Part shown: piece after piece, positions 10,730 to 20,735 of the stretch
Position numbering within the stretch: the stretch's first letter is position 1
How the letters are laid out: each line of letters opens with the position of its first letter
NCBI GenBank assembly: GCA_964035575.1
Contig: OZ037873.1
Location: forward strand, 248,001-312,000
Origin: Rhynchopus sp. YZ270_cl-10
Lineage: Eukaryota > Euglenozoa > Diplonemea > Diplonemida > Diplonemidae
Length of the DNA stretch: 64,000 bases
Direction: 5' to 3'
Notes under the pieces: generated by a model
Seen by the model: the letters and a program-made list of their open reading frames with translations, nothing else
Told to the model about the DNA's origin: nothing
Database searches by the model: none
Program-made: the position numbers and the translations under genes

Positions 10730-10994
10730 GAGTAGTTGAAACCATGGGTGTTCCGAAGACGGAATACGAATACCACTTTTGGGATCGTGCACTTTTTTTT
10801 CTACAGGGATTCCCTTAGGGAAGAAAAAAAAGAGCAGACGGGTAGCTAATAGACTTTAGAACGGTCTTTTTCACTGAGTGAGGTGCCCGTGAACTGGGAT
10901 GGAATGAAACAACACAAAAAAGACATTTTTCTCCTTGTAGGACGAACCCTCAAAAAAAAAAATTTCGCCTCCGGCGGACACCCCCTTTCCTCCA
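10730..10994. other. Short unassigned stretch
   Basis: Nothing recognisable is seen between the tandem array and the satellite; it has short A/T runs only. Confidence 0.5.
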
Positions 10995-11624
10995 CTGTGT
11001 ACAGTGTACAGTGTAGTGTACAGTGTACAGTGTACACTGTACACTGTACACTGTACACTGTACACTGTACACTGTACACTGTACACTGTACACTGTACAC
11101 TGTACACTGTACACTGTACACTGTACACTGTACACTGTACACTGTACACTGTACACTGTACACTGTACACTGTACACTGTACACTGTACACTGTACACTG
11201 TACACTGTACACTGTACACTGTACACTGTACACTGTACACTGTACACTGTACACTGTACACTGTACACTGTACACTGTACACTGTACACTGTACACTGTA
11301 CACTGTACACTGTACACTGTACACTGTACACTGTACACTGTACACTGTACACTGTACACTGTACACTGTACACTGTACACTGTACACTGTACACTGTACA
11401 CTGTGCACTGTGCACTGTGCACTGTGCACTGTGCACTGTGCACTGTGCACTGTGCACTGTGCACTGTGCACTGTGCACTGTGCACTGTGCACTGTGCACT
11501 GTGCACTGTGCACTGTGCACTGTGCACTGTGCACTGTGCACTGTGCACTGTGCACTGTGCACTGTGCACTGTGCACTGTGCACTGTGCACTGTGCACTGT
11601 GCACTGTGCACTGTGCACTGTGCA
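10995..11624. repeat. 7-bp satellite, TGTACAC then TGTGCAC
   Basis: About 52 head-to-tail copies of TGTACAC (to 11400) change abruptly into about 32 copies of TGTGCAC. The first few units (GTGTACA) are in the opposite orientation, so the array starts with an inverted junction. All six frames are open only because 7 bp repeats every 21 nt without a stop. The translated CTLYTVH peptide is not a protein. Confidence 0.97.
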
Positions 11625-12008
11625 GTTATGCAGCCACGCCAATTTTTTTTATAGTACCACCGCTGAACGCTCGGGTTACCAAAAATTCAAATAAGACCAG
11701 TTTTGGGGTGTTTTGACCCTGTTTTTGACCCCCAAAGGGGAAGCCTCCCCAAAGAAAAATAGTGGAATACGGACCCGATTTTCCCCCGAAAACCCCCGGA
11801 ATACGGAACACCCATGGTTGAAACGTGCTAAAACGCATCTCAGTCGAGCTCACGCAAAGTGGTGGGGGTGTTCGTACCATAAGAGAACGGAGGCGGTTCA
11901 CAACCGCTCGGTGAATTCACGCAATCTCTTTATACCCTAGCCTTTTTAACGAAAATATACAAATGGGGAAGAAATATGTAGGGAAGGGGAGGGAGGGAGG
12001 CTGTTTTA

Positions 12009-12062
12009 TTTGATAAATTGTTGGAGCAGTGTGTTGCCACAGTTTTGTGCAATATCCACTGT
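12009..12062 (-). repeat. Family D short hairpin repeat, copy 1
   Basis: Plus-strand core: TTGATAAATTGTTGGAG, AGTGTGTTGCCAC, TTGTGCAATATCCACT. GGAG can pair with ATCC or CTCC, and GTTGC with GCAAT. On the gene strand the copy ends in an A-rich tail. Copies also occur near 14.75, 15.17, 15.23 and 26.19 kb. Confidence 0.6.
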
Positions 12063-12700
12063 ATTTTAGAAAGATCCTTTTTTTTGTCTCTGCGCTGCGT
12101 TTGCGGAAGCAAGGCATCTAGAACAGAGGCGGTGCACGGTGCGGGAGTCAACAGCATGACAACCATAATGACATTCATTTATGAAAACCTAGAGATGGCA
12201 TTGACAACCCAAATTAAAATGAGTGTCGCAAAGGCATCTCGTAGGCAAGAAGGCTAAAATGTCATTCAGGTCGTCATTCTGCTGACTACCGCACCGTGTG
12301 GGGAGGAATCAGGGGGGAAGGGGAGATGGAGCAAATTTTGAGAGATGAGAGTTTGTATTGAGAAATAAAAAACTGTTGTTGTATTGTCGTGAGCTAAGTG
12401 CAAGTTTTTTCACAAAGTGTTTGCGGTGTAATATGGGACGGAGTTTCTACACGCGCCATTGTATTGGTGCATCGCCACACTAGGCATACTGTGCAGATGA
12501 ACCATTGGCTCGTCGATGTTCGTTCCTGGGTCTGGCGGGGAAATGGTTCGTCGTGTGGGAGGGTTCTTATAAAAAGTGACACTTTTGGTTCATCGATCTT
12601 CGTCGATGAACATCGACGAACTAAAACGACGAACTTTTGGTTCGTCTGCACAGTATGTCTAGGGTGTGGGTCATTACTTAGGTTAATAAGAAGAGGGGAA

Positions 12701-12740
12701 AGTTGGTAGGATGAACCCAAGCCCGTTGTGCTCAGTCACC
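12701..12740 (-). repeat. Family A repeat, copy 2
   Basis: Plus-strand core GATGAACCCAAGC then GCTCAGTCACC, downstream of the WD40 gene stop. A decayed copy (TTTAGTCACC) follows at 12961-12990. Confidence 0.6.
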
Positions 12741-13179
12741 TGGTGAGAATGAAGGACAATTTTATTGTTGAGTGATAAGACAGGAACGTGTCCTGCTACT
12801 GCTTTTAAAAAAGGGGGTTGTTATGGAAAAAAAAATTAGCATGTCACTATTTACCACAATAAACGCGTAATGATGGACTAAAAAGAAAAGCAAAACAAAA
12901 GAAAAAACGGATGTGCATCATATCTCACAAAGTTTCTGAGAAAAATATCCTTAGAAACCAAAGAAAAGGTTGGGATCACGTTTAGTCACCCAAAAAAGAG
13001 CAAGACAAAAAGATTGTAAGTACAAATGTCTCTACAGACAAAAATGAAAATTGAAAAGTCAGTACACCTCTGTGTACACATCTGAGCACACCCTTTTTGC
13101 CAATAAACACAAGACGAATTCTACAATGGTCTAGACGCCATTAGTTTTTTTTTGCAAATTTAAATAAATCTACACCCCC

Positions 13180-14307
13180 TCAATCCACAGGAACCACCAC
13201 CACTTTGGCACCGTCTGTGTAGAATAGCCACATTGCGCTGCGATTTGCCACTAAGGCAACATCCTTCGCACCACAGGTCATTTCGAGACGGTGCACGAGC
13301 TCACCGCTGCTGAGGTCCCAGACACGAATCTCATGAACGGACATGGCTGCGACCCAGGTTCTTGCTGTCGCAACCTTGCGGATGCCCTCCGCCTGCCCCT
13401 CGAAGGTGTGTACACATTCCCCTGAGGCGAGCGACCACATCTTGACCAACCTATCCTGCCCACCCGACACTGCGTAGTCACCACACTCCGTCACCACAAC
13501 CGACATCACCGCTGACCCATGCCCCACCAAGGTGTGCAGCAACTCCCCCTCCTTCGACCACACCCTTGGAGTCCTCTCCCAACCACTTGCCACCATCAGC
13601 ATGCTAGGTGACACACACACTGCTTCGAGGAATCGGTGTTCACCGTGCACAACATGAAGGCAAACCCCCGAGGTTCTTGACCATATCCGGATCGTTCTGT
13701 CGTACGAAGCTGAGACTACGGTGGTCGCACAGTGGGAGATGCTTACTCCCGTAACAGACATTGTATGACCATGGAGCACTTCAGATCCGGTAAGGGAACT
13801 GACTGCAACAAGACGGTCCTGCGCACCAGAGACCACCCAACGACCACAAGAGGAGATGTCCAGACAAAACACTGCCCCGTTGTGTGCAGAAAAGGTTTCC
13901 TTGAGAACAGCACGCTCGGTATCCCAGAGAGCCACCTTCCCGCTGTCTGTCCCTACTGCGCAAAGACGGCCACAACTTGACACTGCGACACTAAATACCT
14001 GAGAGTCTGCGATATATTCGTTGGGCTGTACTGCGGCGCCATCGATCACCACCTCAATTACGCTGGGGTCGGCTGTGGAGGAGAGCAGCTCTGTTTCAGA
14101 CAGCATATCTTCGCAGCCAGGAATGCGCAGCGCAAGGTTGGAACATGCTGTCGAAGAGGAGGAGGAAAAGGAAGACGAAAAGGAGGAGGAAGGGCGCAGC
14201 TCAAAGGCGTCGCACAGCGCCTCCTTGACCTGCCGCACCGTCGCTTCGGGGTCCACATCGATCACTCTCGTTGCGCTTGTCTCAACGAACACTCCAGTAA
14301 CCTCCAT
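13180..14307 (-). CDS. Ubiquitin-like/WD40-repeat protein
   Basis: 375 residues from the ATG at 14307 (the codon before it is GTG). Residues 1-95 look like a ubiquitin-like fold: FVETSATRVIDVDPEATVRQ, then a Ser-rich loop, then SNLALRIPGCEDMLSETELL and a closing VIEVVIDG. From about 100 to the end there are roughly seven WD40 blades, for example AVGTDSGKVALWDTERAVL, VVSASYDRTIRIWS and AVSGGQDRLVKMWSLASGEC. This is the same two-part architecture as the three tandem paralogues at 42.5-47.4 kb, but without their Cys-rich end. WD40 propellers act as binding platforms; the partner is unknown. Upstream on the gene strand is a long C/T tract with no AG right before the ATG, so the mRNA start is unclear. 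Confidence 0.85.
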   Translation of the reverse strand: MEVTGVFVETSATRVIDVDPEATVRQVKEALCDAFELRPSSSFSSSFSSSSSTACSNLALRIPGCEDMLSETELLSSTADPSVIEVVIDGAAVQPNEYIADSQVFSVAVSSCGRLCAVGTDSGKVALWDTERAVLKETFSAHNGAVFCLDISSCGRWVVSGAQDRLVAVSSLTGSEVLHGHTMSVTGVSISHCATTVVSASYDRTIRIWSRTSGVCLHVVHGEHRFLEAVCVSPSMLMVASGWERTPRVWSKEGELLHTLVGHGSAVMSVVVTECGDYAVSGGQDRLVKMWSLASGECVHTFEGQAEGIRKVATARTWVAAMSVHEIRVWDLSSGELVHRLEMTCGAKDVALVANRSAMWLFYTDGAKVVVVPVD

Positions 14308-14781
14308 CACAAAGAATGAAGAAGAAAAAGAGGAAAAAGAGGAAAAAGAAAAGTTTTTTTTTAGATGAACCCAAGAAGAGGCTTTAAGTCTATGTGTTTT
14401 GACTTAAACTTACAGCAGCTGAGGAGGAGGGAGGGGGGTAAAACCAGTGCACTCACTGTGAAGGCGATTTGAAGAAATCAACAATGTGTAAGGGAAGAGG
14501 AGGAGAGGAGGCGTGTGCGTGTGCGTGTGTGTATGTGTTTGATAACTACGGATGGAGGGGGGGGTGATGGGAGAGGTGATAAAGAAAGAAGGAAAAAAAA
14601 GGTACCTTTTTTTTTCCAACTTCATAAAAGAAGGGGTGCAACAACGGTGGGGCCAGGGACCGCGTGTGTGTGTGTGTGTGCTTTCATTTTTATTTTTTGT
14701 TTGTTCCCATTCCGTCTTCGAAATCATTGCGGAAGATTTTTTTTTTTTTTGAAAAATTGTTGGAGTAGTGTAGTTGCCTCG
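14308..14781. other. Intergenic, pyrimidine and purine tracts
   Basis: It contains a decayed family A copy (14350-14392), GT-rich microsatellite stretches and the 5' half of a family D copy (14751-14783). No gene is seen. Confidence 0.5.
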
Positions 14782-15170
14782 CCACGTCCTGGGCTGGACG
14801 TTAAATTGCATCCGGGGGCCCTTTTGTGGCACTCCTCCTGAAACTCTATGAAGGTCTGACCTGAGGGTAAAAGGTGCTGGGTATGCTACCCTGGGTGCTG
14901 AAGGCAGGCACACAACATGTGTGGAGGGACCTGCAGAGCCCTAGCCAGTGAAGCCAAGGAGGCCCCCCTAGGAAACTAGGGAACGGATTGGAAGAGACCT
15001 CGCCGGTAGCCGGGAACCCTCCCTGGGCTAGTACAATGATGAAACTTCAATCTAAAGTCCACACCCATGTGGCGGCCGCTTTGGCATGCGTCTGTAAGGA
15101 CAGCCTTGACTGATACTTTCTGTATTAGCACACGATTGCCTCCCTGAAGGCTACGTAGCTACCTGAGTAC
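14782..15170. other. GC-rich 390-bp block of unknown nature, likely structured RNA or retroelement piece
   Basis: The block stands out from its A/T-rich surroundings. It starts GGACGTTAAATTGCATCCGG and ends GCTACCTGAGTAC followed by an A run. It contains a perfect hairpin with a GNRA tetraloop (CCCTAG-GAAA-CTAGGG, 14966-14981), CCGGTAGCCGG, and GTGGCGGCCGC. No long frame is convincing on either strand. The A run at its 3' end suggests a retroposed RNA. It is framed by family D copies. I cannot name it; a 5' or 3' untranslated region of a non-LTR element is one option. Confidence 0.45.
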
Positions 15171-15292
15171 AAAAAAATTGTTGGAATAGTGTAGTTGCCA
15201 CCTGTGCAAGCTCCACCGTTTTTTTTGATAAATTGTTGGAGTAGTGTAGTTGCCTCGGTTGTGTTGCCACAGTTGTGCAATCTCCACTGTAC
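15171..15292 (-). repeat. Two adjacent family D repeats
   Basis: Copy 15171-15218 reads TTGTTGGAATAGTGTAGTT, GCCACCTGTGCAAGCTCCACC; copy 15227-15292 reads TTGTTGGAGTAGTGTAGTT, then GCCACAGTTGTGCAATCTCC. The two differ in loop length but keep GGA(G/A) opposite CTCC. Confidence 0.65.
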
Positions 15293-15649
15293 CGTTTATA
15301 GCTCCACCGTACCGTTTTTTTTTTTTACACTCAATCCTAATTTGGTTGTCAAACTGGGAATTTCTCTAGATTTATTTAGCAGAGTGGGTTTGTGACCAAC
15401 CTTAGCACTGAATGGACTTAGAAAACCCGAAAGACCCTTTTTACCCTTCAAACCTGCATTTTAAGGAACTCACAATGCGTCAAGAAAAAAGGTTGGTTTT
15501 GACACTTTAAAAATCATATTTTGTTCACCATATTTTTTGCTCGATCTATTTAGCGGAGTAGGTAATCCTTTACCATATGTGTGGACAAAAAACTCAGGAA
15601 CACAGTGTTAATTTTTTTTCTGCCAGCTGTTCACACAATAGCTCCACAC
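15293..15649. other. Intergenic, no gene
   Basis: It has two related segments ATTTATTTAGCAGAGTGGG (about 15370) and ATCTATTTAGCGGAGTAGG (about 15543). Otherwise nothing is recognised. Confidence 0.5.
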
Positions 15650-16852
15650 TTAAAAATCGTCACCCAATAGCACCTCGCGCAGCAATGCATCTACATCCCC
15701 TTCAGATGGGTCCCGCACATCAGGCGTCGTGTCGACACCGAACGCTTCGCACAGCTTCGCCATTTCCGCTGGCGTCATTTTCGCACCACCAGCACCCTCA
15801 CCCTTCTTCTTCTTCTTCTCCTTCTTCCCTTTGTCCACCACCTTCTTCCCTTTCCCCCGCATCTGCCCCGAGGAGTCTGAGGTGTCGCTGGAGCTGTCGG
15901 AGTCTTCTGATGGGGAAGAGTCACTACCACCACCACCACCACAGATTGCGCTGGCCACCGTGTGTTGTGTGGTAGCCTGCTGCTGTTGTTGTTGTTGTTG
16001 CCGTTGCCGTGTGTCAAGGCCGACTGAGGCGTTTATCTGGCCTAGCAGTGCGTCCACCTCAGCAGCAGGCCCACGGTCGCGTTGTCGTTGTGCTTCCACA
16101 TCACGCATGAGCAGGGCGTGCTTCTGTGTCTTTGTGGCCTCAGGGGTGGGCTGCGGTGCTGCTGTCGTGTCCACCGTGGACGTCCCTGCCGTGCTCCACC
16201 TCGGGTCCGCCATTGACTTCTCCCCACCCCGCAACTTCTGCAGCCGCCGCCACAGCCCATCCTCCGTATCACGATCACCACCCATCAACCGCGTCACCCG
16301 CTTGCACAAATCTGCATCCCCATTCCCATCCCCATCTGCGACAGAAAACTGCACCTTTCCAACCTGCGGCAAGCTCGCAACAGGCGGGAGTGTGTTGAGA
16401 GGGTCTGCTTCACCCTGTGGGTCTGCATGGGTGGGTATGGTGTGCGGCGGGGGCGTGTCTCCTGATGGTGTGGCGGCGGTGGTGGTGGTGGGGGCAACCT
16501 CCTCCTTGCCAGGTGTGGGTGCAGGCCCAGCCCCCTGTGTGCTCTCCGCAACGGTGTCTTGCAGATGAGGTGTAGGATCAGGTTCAGTATCCTTAGTGGA
16601 GGTGGCGTTAAGGTCAGCACCGTCACCCTGGGGTTGGTTTGTAGGCACAGATCCTGCAGGTGGAGGAGGTGTGTCTACAGTGCGGTCAGCATTGCCGCCC
16701 TGTGGCTGGTCTGTAGGTGCAGGCTCGGAGTTTTCCGGCTCAGGTTTTGGTGTCGGTGCTGGTGTGCTGTCCTCAGGGGGAGGTGTGGGTGCAGCACCAC
16801 CCTCACGCAGTCTGCGCAGGCGTTCCTGAAGGAGGGCTGCACTGCCGCTCAT
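15650..16852 (-). CDS. Disordered Pro/Thr-rich protein with MIM1-like motifs
   Basis: 400 residues, ATG at 16852; a CCCACAG acceptor lies about 35 nt upstream. I do not recognise the family. Residues 1-16 (ALLQERLRRLREGG) and about 206-222 (EDGLWRRLQKLRGG) both fit the MIM1 pattern (D/E)xxLxxRLxxL(K/R) that binds MIT domains of ESCRT-III partners such as VPS4; the second is a full match. Between them lies about 150 residues of Pro/Thr/Ala-rich, probably unstructured chain. After them come a Gln run, a Ser/Asp acidic stretch (SDSSPSEDSDSSSDTSDSS), a Lys block (KKEKKKKK) and a C-terminal helix VDALLREVLLGDDF, echoed by VDALLGQINASVGLD further up. An adaptor role is inference. Confidence 0.8.
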   Translation of the reverse strand: MSGSAALLQERLRRLREGGAAPTPPPEDSTPAPTPKPEPENSEPAPTDQPQGGNADRTVDTPPPPAGSVPTNQPQGDGADLNATSTKDTEPDPTPHLQDTVAESTQGAGPAPTPGKEEVAPTTTTAATPSGDTPPPHTIPTHADPQGEADPLNTLPPVASLPQVGKVQFSVADGDGNGDADLCKRVTRLMGGDRDTEDGLWRRLQKLRGGEKSMADPRWSTAGTSTVDTTAAPQPTPEATKTQKHALLMRDVEAQRQRDRGPAAEVDALLGQINASVGLDTRQRQQQQQQQQATTQHTVASAICGGGGGSDSSPSEDSDSSSDTSDSSGQMRGKGKKVVDKGKKEKKKKKGEGAGGAKMTPAEMAKLCEAFGVDTTPDVRDPSEGDVDALLREVLLGDDF

Positions 16853-17036
16853 AGTCGAGAGGTGTCGCTATTGTGTGTACACCCTGTGGGTATTGGGGTT
16901 TGTTGCGTTTTGCGTGGGGTGAAGGAAGTTTGCACAAAAAAAAAAAACAAAATCTCGCCGTCTTCTTTAGCACAATACAAAAATAACTACAAATACAAAA
17001 GTTGGGTATATCGCTCTATAATAACACCATCTCTCT

Positions 17037-18203
17037 TCAATAATCTAAAAACGGTACTGGACGTGTTGGGGAGACTGCGCGGGCTTGGGGGCCTCCGGTA
17101 TAGGGTCGTTGGTATTGCACAGGGGAATATGCTGGGTGCCCACCACCACCGCCGCCGTACACACCACCACCACCACCACCCCCTGGCGAAGCGTGGCTGT
17201 ACAACGCTGCCACACGCTGCTGCGGCGAGAACCTGGCCCCCGGGTGGAGTGCAGAGCGTGTCTGGGGTGGTGATGCGATCGGCATGCCAGGCGCTTGCCC
17301 TGCATCCACGAGAAGAGACTGCCAACGTGGCCATTCAACGGGGGCCCAATCCTCCTTTGCTTCAACAGGCGCACTCACAACCGGCCGCACCTTCACCTGC
17401 AGCTGGTCAAAGGCAGGCACGTCTAACGCACCACCACCACCACCACCTTTGTCACGTCCCCGAGAATACGCCTCGCGGAGACGCTCGACCGTCGCCTTCT
17501 CATCAACAGTCATGCCAGGAAGGATCTGATACTCTTCGGGAAAGCCGTCGTTCTCAGCTTCGTCAAATTCATCGTTGCCCGCACTGTCTTCAGATTTTGC
17601 ATCCTCCTTTTTGTCATCCTTTTTGTCCTTTTTGTCTTTTTTGTCTTTTTTCTCCTTTTTATCATCCTTCTTGTCGTCCTTCTCCTTCTTCTCTTTTTTA
17701 TCCTTTTTGTCGTTTTTCTTGTCATCCTTTTTGTCCTTCCCTTCAGGCAGTCCTTTCTCCTGAAGGAATTTAATAAACTTCTTCTCAGTAAGAGACTTCT
17801 CAGTAGAACGGGAGTCGCCTTTGTTCGCGTAGTAGTCAGTGCCGTCTTTGGACTTCTTCTGCCAGAGGCCAGTTTTGAGTGCCTTATCGATGAGATCGGT
17901 GTCCCCCTTTTTGCCAGCTTTTTTATCGTCCTTTTTGTCGTCTTTATCTTTTTTGTCCTTTTTGTCCTTTTTGTCCTCCTTTTTATCATCCTTCTTGTCT
18001 TTTTTGTCCTTCTTCTCCTTTTTATCTTTGCCCTCCGGGGCTCCATTTTGCTTGAGAAACTCCTTGAACTTCTTCTCCGTCAACGATTTCTCCTTGCACC
18101 TGTCGTCCCCTTTGTTGGAGTAGTACTTCTTCCCTCCGTTCTTCTCGTCTTTCTTTTCTACCCATTTTCCGCTTGCAAGGGCGTCTGCGACAGCATCAGC
18201 CAT
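17037..18203 (-). CDS. Lys/Asp-rich protein with two WW-like modules and Gly-rich tail
   Basis: 388 residues, ATG at 18203, only 184 bp downstream of the previous gene. It has two copies of a 45-50 residue module: GKWVEKK..GGKKYYSNKGDD..KSLTEKKFKEFLKQNG (1-54) and GLWQKK..DGTDYYANKGDS..KSLTEKKFIKFLQEKG (about 106-154). The Trp, Gly and paired Tyr plus Asn recall the first half of a WW domain, but the second Trp is missing and a Leu-rich helix follows. The modules are separated by long (K)KD repeats. The C-terminus is Pro/Gly-rich (GGGGGGGVYGGGGGGHPAYS). I do not recognise a full-length homologue. The extreme charge means many ORFs on other frames are shadows. Confidence 0.82.
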   Translation of the reverse strand: MADAVADALASGKWVEKKDEKNGGKKYYSNKGDDRCKEKSLTEKKFKEFLKQNGAPEGKDKKEKKDKKDKKDDKKEDKKDKKDKKDKDDKKDDKKAGKKGDTDLIDKALKTGLWQKKSKDGTDYYANKGDSRSTEKSLTEKKFIKFLQEKGLPEGKDKKDDKKNDKKDKKEKKEKDDKKDDKKEKKDKKDKKDKKDDKKEDAKSEDSAGNDEFDEAENDGFPEEYQILPGMTVDEKATVERLREAYSRGRDKGGGGGGALDVPAFDQLQVKVRPVVSAPVEAKEDWAPVEWPRWQSLLVDAGQAPGMPIASPPQTRSALHPGARFSPQQRVAALYSHASPGGGGGGGVYGGGGGGHPAYSPVQYQRPYTGGPQARAVSPTRPVPFLDY

Positions 18204-18643
18204 TTGAAATGAATAAAGTACCGTATACCTCCGATCACCTTGACACCTTGAAAAGCTAGGCTTTGTCTATCAGACTGAAGGGGCTATTGGATTAGGCGTG
18301 TTAAAAAAAAAAGGGGTTTTTTTTCTCTCCTTTCGTTGGTATTAGTGTAGAAACCCCTAAAGGGAACCCTGCGGGGACCCTTTCTCCCTTTTCCTGCTTT
18401 TTTGTGTGTTTTTTGTGTTCAGAGTTAGGAGAAAAACGGGAAAAAAAGGGGGAAGTGGCTAGGCAGGGTGTATATCTGTTTGGGAGAGGAGTGTGTTTTT
18501 TTTGCTGTGGGGATGGCAGACATGACGCCCAGGAAGTGGAGGGGGAGATTGTGCTTGATGACAGCGGTGGAGCACGGTGGCGGTGAGTGCGCCGCAGGCG
18601 TCTGGGGCGCAACGGGGGGGAATTGGGTTGAACTATAGGGGGG
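18204..18643. other. Intergenic upstream of the KKD-rich gene
   Basis: Runs of T and G with no frame I can support. It ends at the inverted repeat of the MITE at 18644. Confidence 0.5.
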
Positions 18644-18812
18644 CACAGCAGAGAATAAGACTAGGGGACCCGGGACCGGGGACCCGGTTATTCTCAGCCG
18701 GACTGGGACCCGGGACCGGGACCTGGACCTGAACCTGGACCTGGACCGAGAACCTTGACCAGGACTGGGACCAGGACCCAGGGACCGGGGACCCGGCTTA
18801 TTCTCTGCTGTG
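18644..18812. mobile_element. 169-bp MITE filled with GGGACC/GGACCT repeats
   Basis: It has perfect 16-bp terminal inverted repeats CACAGCAGAGAATAAG / CTTATTCTCTGCTGTG and an 8-bp duplication TAGGGGGG on both sides (18636-18643, 18813-18820). The interior is almost only GGGACC, GGACCT and CCCGGGACC units. The 8-bp duplication fits a hAT-type origin. Confidence 0.85.
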
Positions 18813-18820
18813 TAGGGGGG

Positions 18821-19110
18821 GTAAGGGGAGGGAGAGGGAGGGAGAAAGAGAAAGGGGGTCAGATATATTTTTTTTGTTTGCGGTACTGCGTGTTACGTTT
18901 CTGTTCTTTTTTTTTTTTCGGTTTTCGCTCCTTTTTTTTTTTGTAGGGTATTGGGAGAGGATGAGGGGAGGGGGGACTGTGGATGAGGGGAGAGGGGGAG
19001 AGGGGAGGTTGGTTTAAATAAGAAATCGAGGTGCACAGCATTCACCCAGTTACTGGGAAGATCAATCGGAGGGCAGTCCGTTTTGTTTTTTTGTTTTATT
19101 TTTTGTTTTA
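18821..19110. other. Short spacer between two MITEs
   Basis: G/A-rich low-complexity sequence with no gene. Confidence 0.4.
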
Positions 19111-19347
19111 CCTACCCCCCCCCGTGTATATGTCCGGACCCATTTTTGATGTGTATATGTCCGGCACTTTTCTGAAAATTTTCCGGACATATACACATAT
19201 AGGGGAGATGCCCCGCCAACGTGCGGGGCCGAAAGCTCGGAATGGGTTTTTGCCGCTGTACACTGTAGTATACTACGGCATGTGTATATGTCCGAGCCTC
19301 GACCAACACGGACATATGCACAGGACATATACACGGGGGGGGGTAGG
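19111..19347. mobile_element. 237-bp MITE with TA target site
   Basis: The ends CCTACCCCCCCCC and GGGGGGGGGTAGG are inverted and each continues into GTGTATATGTCC-type motifs (24-bp arms overall). TA flanks both ends. The motif GTGTATATGTCCG recurs five times inside in both directions. TA duplication suggests a Tc1/mariner-type origin. Confidence 0.78.
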
Positions 19348-20255
19348 TATAATTTTTTTTGAAGCACTCGATTGCAGATTTCACCTCCGTTTAAACCAGC
19401 CTTTTGAGGATGGCTCGAGAGGGAGGGAGGGGAAACTATTCTGCCTACCTTTTGTGGAACATTCAAAATAATGTAATAGTATAGGGTTTTTGCATGTTAC
19501 TTAACATATGACCCGAATCACATGGTTCACCGTGTAATTGAAGTACCCACTGAAGGCAAACACAACACAGTCAAGCGAGCCACTCAAACCCAAAGAGTGT
19601 GTGTGCGTTTTTTTTTTTATATTTCACCCCCCCCTCTTCACGCAAAAAACAGTTCACAAAAAAAAGAGAGAAAAAAAAAAGACCGAAGGAAGGTCCTCCT
19701 TTGAGCACAGCAGGCAAGGAAGCACAGTGAAATCAAAAATTATCAAAACACACACACGAGTGGGCGAGACTCCGTTACAGGCGTTGCCCACTCGAAATCC
19801 GTTATCAAACACACACAAAAAAACCCCCCCTGAAGAAACCCCGCATAAAGATTAAAATATGAGATAAATAGGGGGGGAAACCCCCCCTCGGACCCAAACC
19901 CAACCGCCTTGGTTCTGTACACGTCGCCGGACACGGGGTACTCACGATTGTAGTATAATAAAAAAAAAAAAGATTGGGTCTTTGTTTGTGCGCTCAAAGC
20001 TGGGCGAATCAAAAAAAAGTGGAAAAAAAGTGTGAAACTGCATTTTAGTGTTGTTGTGTGTTGAATCAAAGTTAAAACAGACAATTACAAAATGCCCTTT
20101 TTTTGTTTTTTTTTCCTTTTGTTCCCACAGCGCTGCCTCCAATCTTTTTTTTTTTGGTACTCACAACAAAAAAGATGTTATGTATAACATAAAAAACACA
20201 CCAACTATTGTCTAAACCCCCAGGGGACACTAGGCTTTCTTTCTTGTTCATTTTG

Positions 20256-20309
20256 TTTGAAAACTTGGTTGTATTAGTGTAGCCACCCGAGGATGAACTC
20301 CACTATACT
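20256..20309 (-). repeat. Family B short hairpin repeat, copy 1
   Basis: Plus-strand reading: GAAAACTTGGTTGTATTAG, TGTAGCCACCCGAGGATGAA, CTCCACTATAC. The arm GTATTAGTG pairs with CACTATAC with one bulge. A T run precedes it, that is an A tail on the gene strand. Further copies are near 30.2, 34.3, 49.8, 50.1, 50.8 and 50.9 kb. Confidence 0.72.
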
Positions 20310-20700
20310 AAACACATTTTTTTTCTTCTTTTTTTGCGCTTGTGGAATGAAAAAGTGACGTTGGTTGTGGAAGGGAAAGATGCATTGTCGTCCCTCAACC
20401 CCAAAAGATTTTAATTTTTTTATAGACTACTACTTCACAAGACAGCAGACCACAACAACCCGCAAAAGAGTGTTGTGCATTATTTTGTTTTTTGTTTTTG
20501 GGGGGGAGCAAAAAAAAAAAAAATCTCAGACCGGGCCAGACTGGAGCTTTTTTTCAACCCGAATTCTTTTTACGATCGGGAGAAAATATCATAAAAAATA
20601 AAAAAGCCCTCTCAGTGTACCTTTTGGCAATCATTTTTGCCCCGAAAACGCTCTACAAATGCATTTTTTTTGTCTACGTCTAATTTGCCCTTCAAAAAAA

Positions 20701-20735
20701 ATTATAAGATAATCCTGAGCCGTGCTTAGTCACCT
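20701..20735 (-). repeat. Family A repeat, copy 3, 25 nt past a stop codon
   Basis: Plus-strand core ATAATCCTGAGC then GCTTAGTCACC. It lies immediately downstream of the stop at 20760, so in the 3' untranslated region of that gene. Confidence 0.6.

Larger units (their letters stand above)
11625..13179. other. Intergenic with repeat fragments, no gene
   Basis: It contains a segment GAAACGTGCTAAAACGCA (about 11819) that recurs in altered form near 25889, one family D copy, one family A copy plus a decayed one, and near 12570-12640 a cluster of GTTCGTC and ATCGATCTTCGTCGATG inverted motifs. No coding sequence is supported. Confidence 0.6.

Noticed and set aside
10846..11716. Long open frames on both strands with repeated YTVHCTL/VHSAQCT peptides
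   Set aside because: They are the six-frame reading of a 7-bp satellite, which never gives a stop.
16559..17773. Plus-strand frame of 404 codons across two minus genes
   Set aside because: It crosses the intergenic region and reads as His/Ser/Phe-rich shadow sequence.
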